From the NCBI RefSeq assembly GCF_029962835.1, contig NC_080588.1:65124001-65188000 (forward strand): a DNA stretch of 64,000 bases, read 5' to 3'. A program made the translations under genes and the position numbers. The stretch comes from Magnolia sinica (lineage: Eukaryota; Streptophyta; Magnoliopsida; Magnoliales; Magnoliaceae). The notes beneath the pieces were generated by a model. The model had not been told where the DNA came from and did not search any database. It saw nothing but the letters and a program-made list of their open reading frames with translations. Below are positions 62,101 to 64,000 of the stretch, in pieces. Within the stretch, counting starts at the first letter, position 1, and every line of letters begins with the position of its first letter.

Positions 62101-63164
62101 TGTTCGATAGTTGCTAATAATCCATCTTATTTGGATTTGATCCAATTTGATATTATGACCAATGTTTTAAATATCTTTATCGCGTAAAGTATTGCACCCT
62201 AGGGATACAAATAAATATCGGTTATCGCATGGGATATATTGGTTGTATCACATAATGTATCATTGTTGTTGGGAAACATGGGAACATTGGGAAATTGGTC
62301 AAATTTTTCAATGAAACTTCAGCGATGATTGAAAAAGACATCAATATACACTTCGAAATCAAAACATTACAAAAAAAGAACACAGAATAGGGGTTTCCTT
62401 TGCATGGGGTCCTAATATGTGTGCTTTCCAACTGAACTGATGCAAGTATATTCAAAGTCTATTCATATAGTTTATAAAAGTAAGAAGACATGTATGGAAA
62501 CACAAGCAATACATTCAAAAACAAAAGAAGGATCACTAGACCAGGTTACATACATGTTTAATTTTGTTTTTGGATACAAAAATTGCAACTGATTTGTGAG
62601 AAATTGAGAAATTTTAATATTTCTCAATTTTCCGCAACTTGACCCATCTCCTCCAAATCTCGAAATCGAAGTTCCAAATCCATGATTTTTCATGGAAAAC
62701 ATGAAGAATCATAAATTTGTAACCATTTGACACTGGTTTAACATGATTTGCATCGAAAACATGAATCGAAAATTGAAAATGCTCACTGGATCGAATAGGT
62801 GAGATATAACGGCACTACTTGTGCGTTTCATATCGCACAAGTGAGATACAAGATATATCGTGGGATATATCGGCTGATATCATCGATATTTAAAACATTG
62901 ATTATGACTTCAATTGAATTACCTTAAACTGAAATTAGGTTGATCCAACTGTATACAGAAAGTTTAGTGATTGATCCAAAAGAGAACAAGAAGTCGGAAC
63001 TACTTTCAACTTCTACCCAGAAAGGCTCCAGGAGACTTTCGAGTTATTCCCTCAAACATGAAAAAACAATATAAGGTAAAGATCCATACCCGCAGAATGT
63101 GATCAAGTGCTGACTGGAACTTTTCTAATGGAAGATCAACAAGCCGAGGAAAAATAGGCAAAAC
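52876..63164 (-). CDS. ESP4: Symplekin / ESP4, C-terminal nine exons (gene continues right of window)
   Basis: Nine exons join in one frame of about 250 codons to a stop: 63090-63164, 61437-61532, 61271-61351, 61093-61164, 54709-54753, 53887-53970, 53690-53793, 52876-52993, all with fitting phases (the ninth, upstream, lies outside the window if present). The protein text is the Symplekin C-terminal domain: VLPIFPRLVDLPLEKFQSAL, GPALTPAEVLVAIHDINPEK, ACTACFEQRTVFTQHVLVKA, PLPLLFMRTVIQAIDAFPSL, VDFVMEILAKLVSKQ, IWKMPKLWVGFLKCASQTKP, LPPAQLESALNKYANLRGPL and the tail STLVVLGLVNES with SSVHGATLT. Symplekin is the scaffold of the nuclear cleavage and polyadenylation machinery; Arabidopsis ESP4 acts in 3'-end formation and RNA silencing phenotypes. 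Introns range from 85 bp to 6.3 kb; one is GC-AG. Eight exons are actually seen here. Confidence 0.95.
53288..53515. repeat. 76-bp tandem repeat, three copies
   Basis: The phrase TGCTTAGTTCTGGATTCTGG starts at 53301, 53377 and 53453, and intervening text is practically identical, including GA and A runs. Lies in the last ESP4 intron. Confidence 0.97.
53690..53793 (-). CDS. ESP4: ESP4 exon
   Basis: Acceptor TTGCTTGCAG, donor CCAAG|GTATTT. Reads LPPAQLESALNKYANLRGPL then AAHANQPNIRTTLPR. Confidence 0.96.
53887..53970 (-). CDS. ESP4: ESP4 exon
   Basis: Acceptor TTTATCTGCAG, donor TTAAAG|GTATTG. Reads IWKMPKLWVGFLKCASQTKP then HSFHVLLK. A longer open frame in another phase across this place is a shadow. 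Confidence 0.95.
53971..54708. other. ESP4 intron with A-run
   Basis: A24 near 54250-54273; otherwise nothing recognised. Confidence 0.5.
54709..54753 (-). CDS. ESP4: ESP4 exon (45 nt)
   Basis: Acceptor CATTTTTCAG, donor AGCAG|GTAATT. Reads VDFVMEILAKLVSKQ. Confidence 0.95.
54754..56002. other. Large ESP4 intron, left part
   Basis: T-run at 55022-55040; short ORFs, no domain. Could hold decayed repeats that I cannot assign. Confidence 0.4.
56003..56293. mobile_element. Tourist/hAT-like MITE, 291 bp, 3-bp flank TAG
   Basis: Left AGGGCTGTTTGGATACAACG with ACGAATCTATGG; right end inverted reads AGGGCCTGTTTGATGATGAC with GACGAATCCATGG. TAG on both sides. Confidence 0.7.
56294..57300. other. 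Large ESP4 intron, middle; nothing recognised
   Basis: No element ends or domains seen. Confidence 0.35.
57310..57413. repeat. Degenerate tandem repeat, continued at 59388-59475
   Basis: CATCTTTTGCCTCAAGGAAA, CATCTTTCGCCTAAAGGAA, CACGTCTTTCACCTAAAGGA and CTTCTTTCACCTAAGGGGAA follow each other at 33-37 bp once the MITE 57414-59387 is removed. Confidence 0.7.
57414..59387. mobile_element. hAT-like MITE (TATCG family), 1,974 bp with a nested MITE, TSD CTTTCGCC
   Basis: Left start TAATGCTTTCCGTATTG and right end GATACTGAAAACACTG are diverged inverted repeats of the family type CAATGTTTTAAATATC. The 8-bp CTTTCGCC is perfect at 57406-57413 and 59388-59395. Subterminal TATCG, ATATCGG and GATATC words lie in the first 130 and last 240 bp. 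The 807-bp element 57806-58612 and AT-rich text expand the core. Confidence 0.88.
57806..58612. mobile_element. hAT-like MITE (AATCGTAAG family), 807 bp, nested, TSD TTGTGTAT/TTGTGGAT
   Basis: Left CAATGTCGTTGAAAT and right ATTTTGACAACGTTG pair at 12 of 15 positions. The 8-bp flanks have one mismatch. Subterminal words AATCGTAA, CGTATCGAATC and ATCATAAATCGTAAG at left and CTTAAGAATCGA, TCTTAAGATT at right. Confidence 0.82.
59764..60627. mobile_element. hAT-like MITE (TATCG family), 864 bp, TSD TCACAACC
   Basis: Left AGTATTCGAAGTATC and right end GATACTTCAAACAATGC are inverted repeats. TCACAACC is perfect on both sides (59756-59763, 60628-60635). The last 330 bp are packed with GCGATAC, GATATCGATAC and TTATCGGTAT words. 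Confidence 0.9.
60780..60890 (+). mobile_element. RTE LINE 3' tip
   Basis: GATCTATGGTTTAACTGAAG, CATTAGCTGACCCCAATTAA and the tail GATGATGATGATGAT. Ends as at 14930. Confidence 0.7.
61093..61164 (-). CDS. ESP4: ESP4 exon
   Basis: Acceptor ACCTTTTCAG, donor CTCTG|GTAAAT. Reads VEQTPLPLLFMRTVIQAIDA then FPSL. Confidence 0.96.
61271..61351 (-). CDS. ESP4: ESP4 exon
   Basis: Acceptor ATGTTTCCAG, donor CTGCTG|GTATGT. Reads ITDACTACFEQRTVFTQHVL then VKALNLL. Confidence 0.96.
61437..61532 (-). CDS. ESP4: ESP4 exon with GC donor
   Basis: Acceptor GCGTGGCAG, donor AAGAAG|GCATGT. Reads GSAHTGPALTPAEVLVAIHD then INPEKDGIALKK. No in-frame GT donor is near. Confidence 0.93.
61645..61885. mobile_element. 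MULE-type MITE (GTAACGG family), 241 bp, TSD GGCTGAGAT
   Basis: Left CAAGGTATTCCATAATGGTA, right CCGTTTTGGAATACCGG. Perfect 9-bp GGCTGAGAT at 61636-61644 and 61886-61894. The whole element is a quasi-palindrome of GTAACGG, GGCCATTACAG, CGTTATGACC words. This is the complete reference copy for the pieces at 15893, 16915 and 17071. Confidence 0.93.
62160..62900. mobile_element. hAT-like MITE (TATCG family), 741 bp, perfect 16-bp TIRs, TSD ATTATGAC
   Basis: CAATGTTTTAAATATC and its exact inverse GATATTTAAAACATTG close the element. ATTATGAC is perfect on both sides (62152-62159, 62901-62908). Subterminal GATATAT, TATCGGTTATCGCATG and ATATCGTGGGATATATCGG words. Non-coding core with a T/A-rich middle. 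Clear sister of 57414-59387. Confidence 0.95.
63090..63164 (-). CDS. ESP4: ESP4 exon, first one seen in the window
   Basis: Acceptor CGATATCAG, donor TGCGG|GTATGG. Reads VLPIFPRLVDLPLEKFQSAL then DHILR. Upstream exons are to the right of 64000. Confidence 0.95.
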
Positions 63165-64000
63165 CTGATATCGCCAGAACAGAAAATTTTGTGAGGCACT
63201 ATTAATCAAATATTAGTGAAAAGAACCTTGAAACATAGGAATTGTTTTCTCTATTGAATGGACAGAATAAAAGCAAAATCTCTCTCCAAAAAATTACAAA
63301 GGTATGACATTTATAGACTTCCCAAGTCTATCTAGGAAGATTCTAGAATCTTCTCAAGCTTACCTAGAGATATCATAACCATGCAGTGAACATGGAGAGA
63401 GGAAGTTAAATGCTAGTAGGGGGAAGGATCATATACATTCAACCTCATGGTAGTGTGAGCCCACTGGGACTTGTAAGTGCCATGTGACCCGTCCATTAGA
63501 TGTGCATCCCAATATTATGCCTATATCCCAAAACCCATCTTGATCCGTGACTTAGTTGGCCCACACCAAACGGAACAATGTGGAACATTTGGGAGGGTAA
63601 TGCCCTATGTCATACAACCATTCATCAGGTCCACAGCAAGATGAAGGAACAGTCCAAAAAGCAAGCCATTGAAAAACACAAATAGGCCTAACCACGTGAA
63701 TATATAGCTTTTAGGAGTGACTTTACATTTCTCCTTATGATGTGTCCCACATTAGTTTTGGATCATGATTATTATTAGGATGTATTGTGAATATGAGAAG
63801 GCACAACCAATTCACAGTTTCAAATCTACCTCAACTCGTACATACAATAATTACCACACTTTACCAGTGTATTGAATGTTTTTCAGAGGAACAGACATCA
63901 AACAGCCAAATGGCAGTATGGCTCTACAAAATTACATTAGTGCCCAATCTTTTTATCTAAAACCCTCTCACTTAATAGCCCAATGTTTTAGCTATTCCTA
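63165..64000. other. ESP4 intron, runs off the window; contains a MITE-like block
   Basis: 63430-63780 has GGGCCCAC-style text (GTGAGCCCACTGGGACTTG, GACCCGTCCATTAGATGTG, GGCCCACACCAAACGGAAC) but no clear TIR ends. Confidence 0.45.

Overview
The window is plant nuclear DNA. It carries two intron-rich minus-strand protein genes buried in dense, multiply nested transposable elements. Evidence for a plant is a starch synthase of the SS5 type, a plant symplekin (ESP4) tail, initiator-Met-tRNA primer sites (TGGTATCAGAGC) beside several LTRs, and Tourist-, MULE- and hAT-like MITEs. The recurring 'GTGGGGCCCAC' text inside long-TIR MITEs makes me think of magnoliids, but that is an impression only. 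I see no bacterial, organellar or CRISPR features.

Layout. 1-11631: a nest of retroelements. An old copia (1208-3034 plus 10393-11631) was split by a TRIM (2270-2643) and by a 7.4 kb block. That block holds a strongly deleted copia (4336-4933) and a full-length copia (5296-9489, TSD AGGGT). 12159-39639: a starch synthase 5-like gene on the minus strand. I reconstructed twelve exons whose phases agree at the junctions checked; the left-most boundary is uncertain by one base. Its 3' end lies left of exon 12, beyond the retroelement nest or the window. Introns hold MULE and hAT-like MITEs (15.9-18.0 kb), an 8.98 kb LTR element with a second element inside it (20124-29103), a tRNA-derived SINE carrying a TRIM (30643-31548), a decayed copia and an RTE LINE end (33.8-35.1 kb), Tourist MITEs and a solo LTR (36.5-39.0 kb).

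39.6-52.8 kb is the spacer between the two genes. It holds the SS5 upstream region, a second diverged copy of that region (49.78-51.3 kb), three arrays of a 21-bp minisatellite (41.9-45.9 kb), two long-TIR MITEs with 9-bp TSDs, a two-exon fragment of an RNA-dependent RNA polymerase gene (46.1-46.6 kb) and a subterminal-repeat element (47.4-48.8 kb). 52876-63164: the last nine exons of symplekin/ESP4 on the minus strand, all phase-consistent with a clean stop; the 5' part of the gene is right of the window. Its introns contain a remarkable set of MITEs (57414-59387, 57806-58612, 59764-60627, 61645-61885, 62160-62900) with intact TIRs and 8- or 9-bp TSDs.

The two genes act in unrelated processes (starch granule initiation in plastids; mRNA 3'-end formation in the nucleus) and are simply neighbours on one strand. 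The most unusual content is (a) the 21-bp arrays that stay open in frame on both strands, (b) a set of related MITE families sharing a CAAYGTT-type terminus but each with its own short, often palindromic subterminal repeat, repeatedly nested in one another, and (c) the datable insertion series (SINE interrupted by TRIM; MULE-MITE interrupted by hAT-like MITE; copia interrupted by TRIM).
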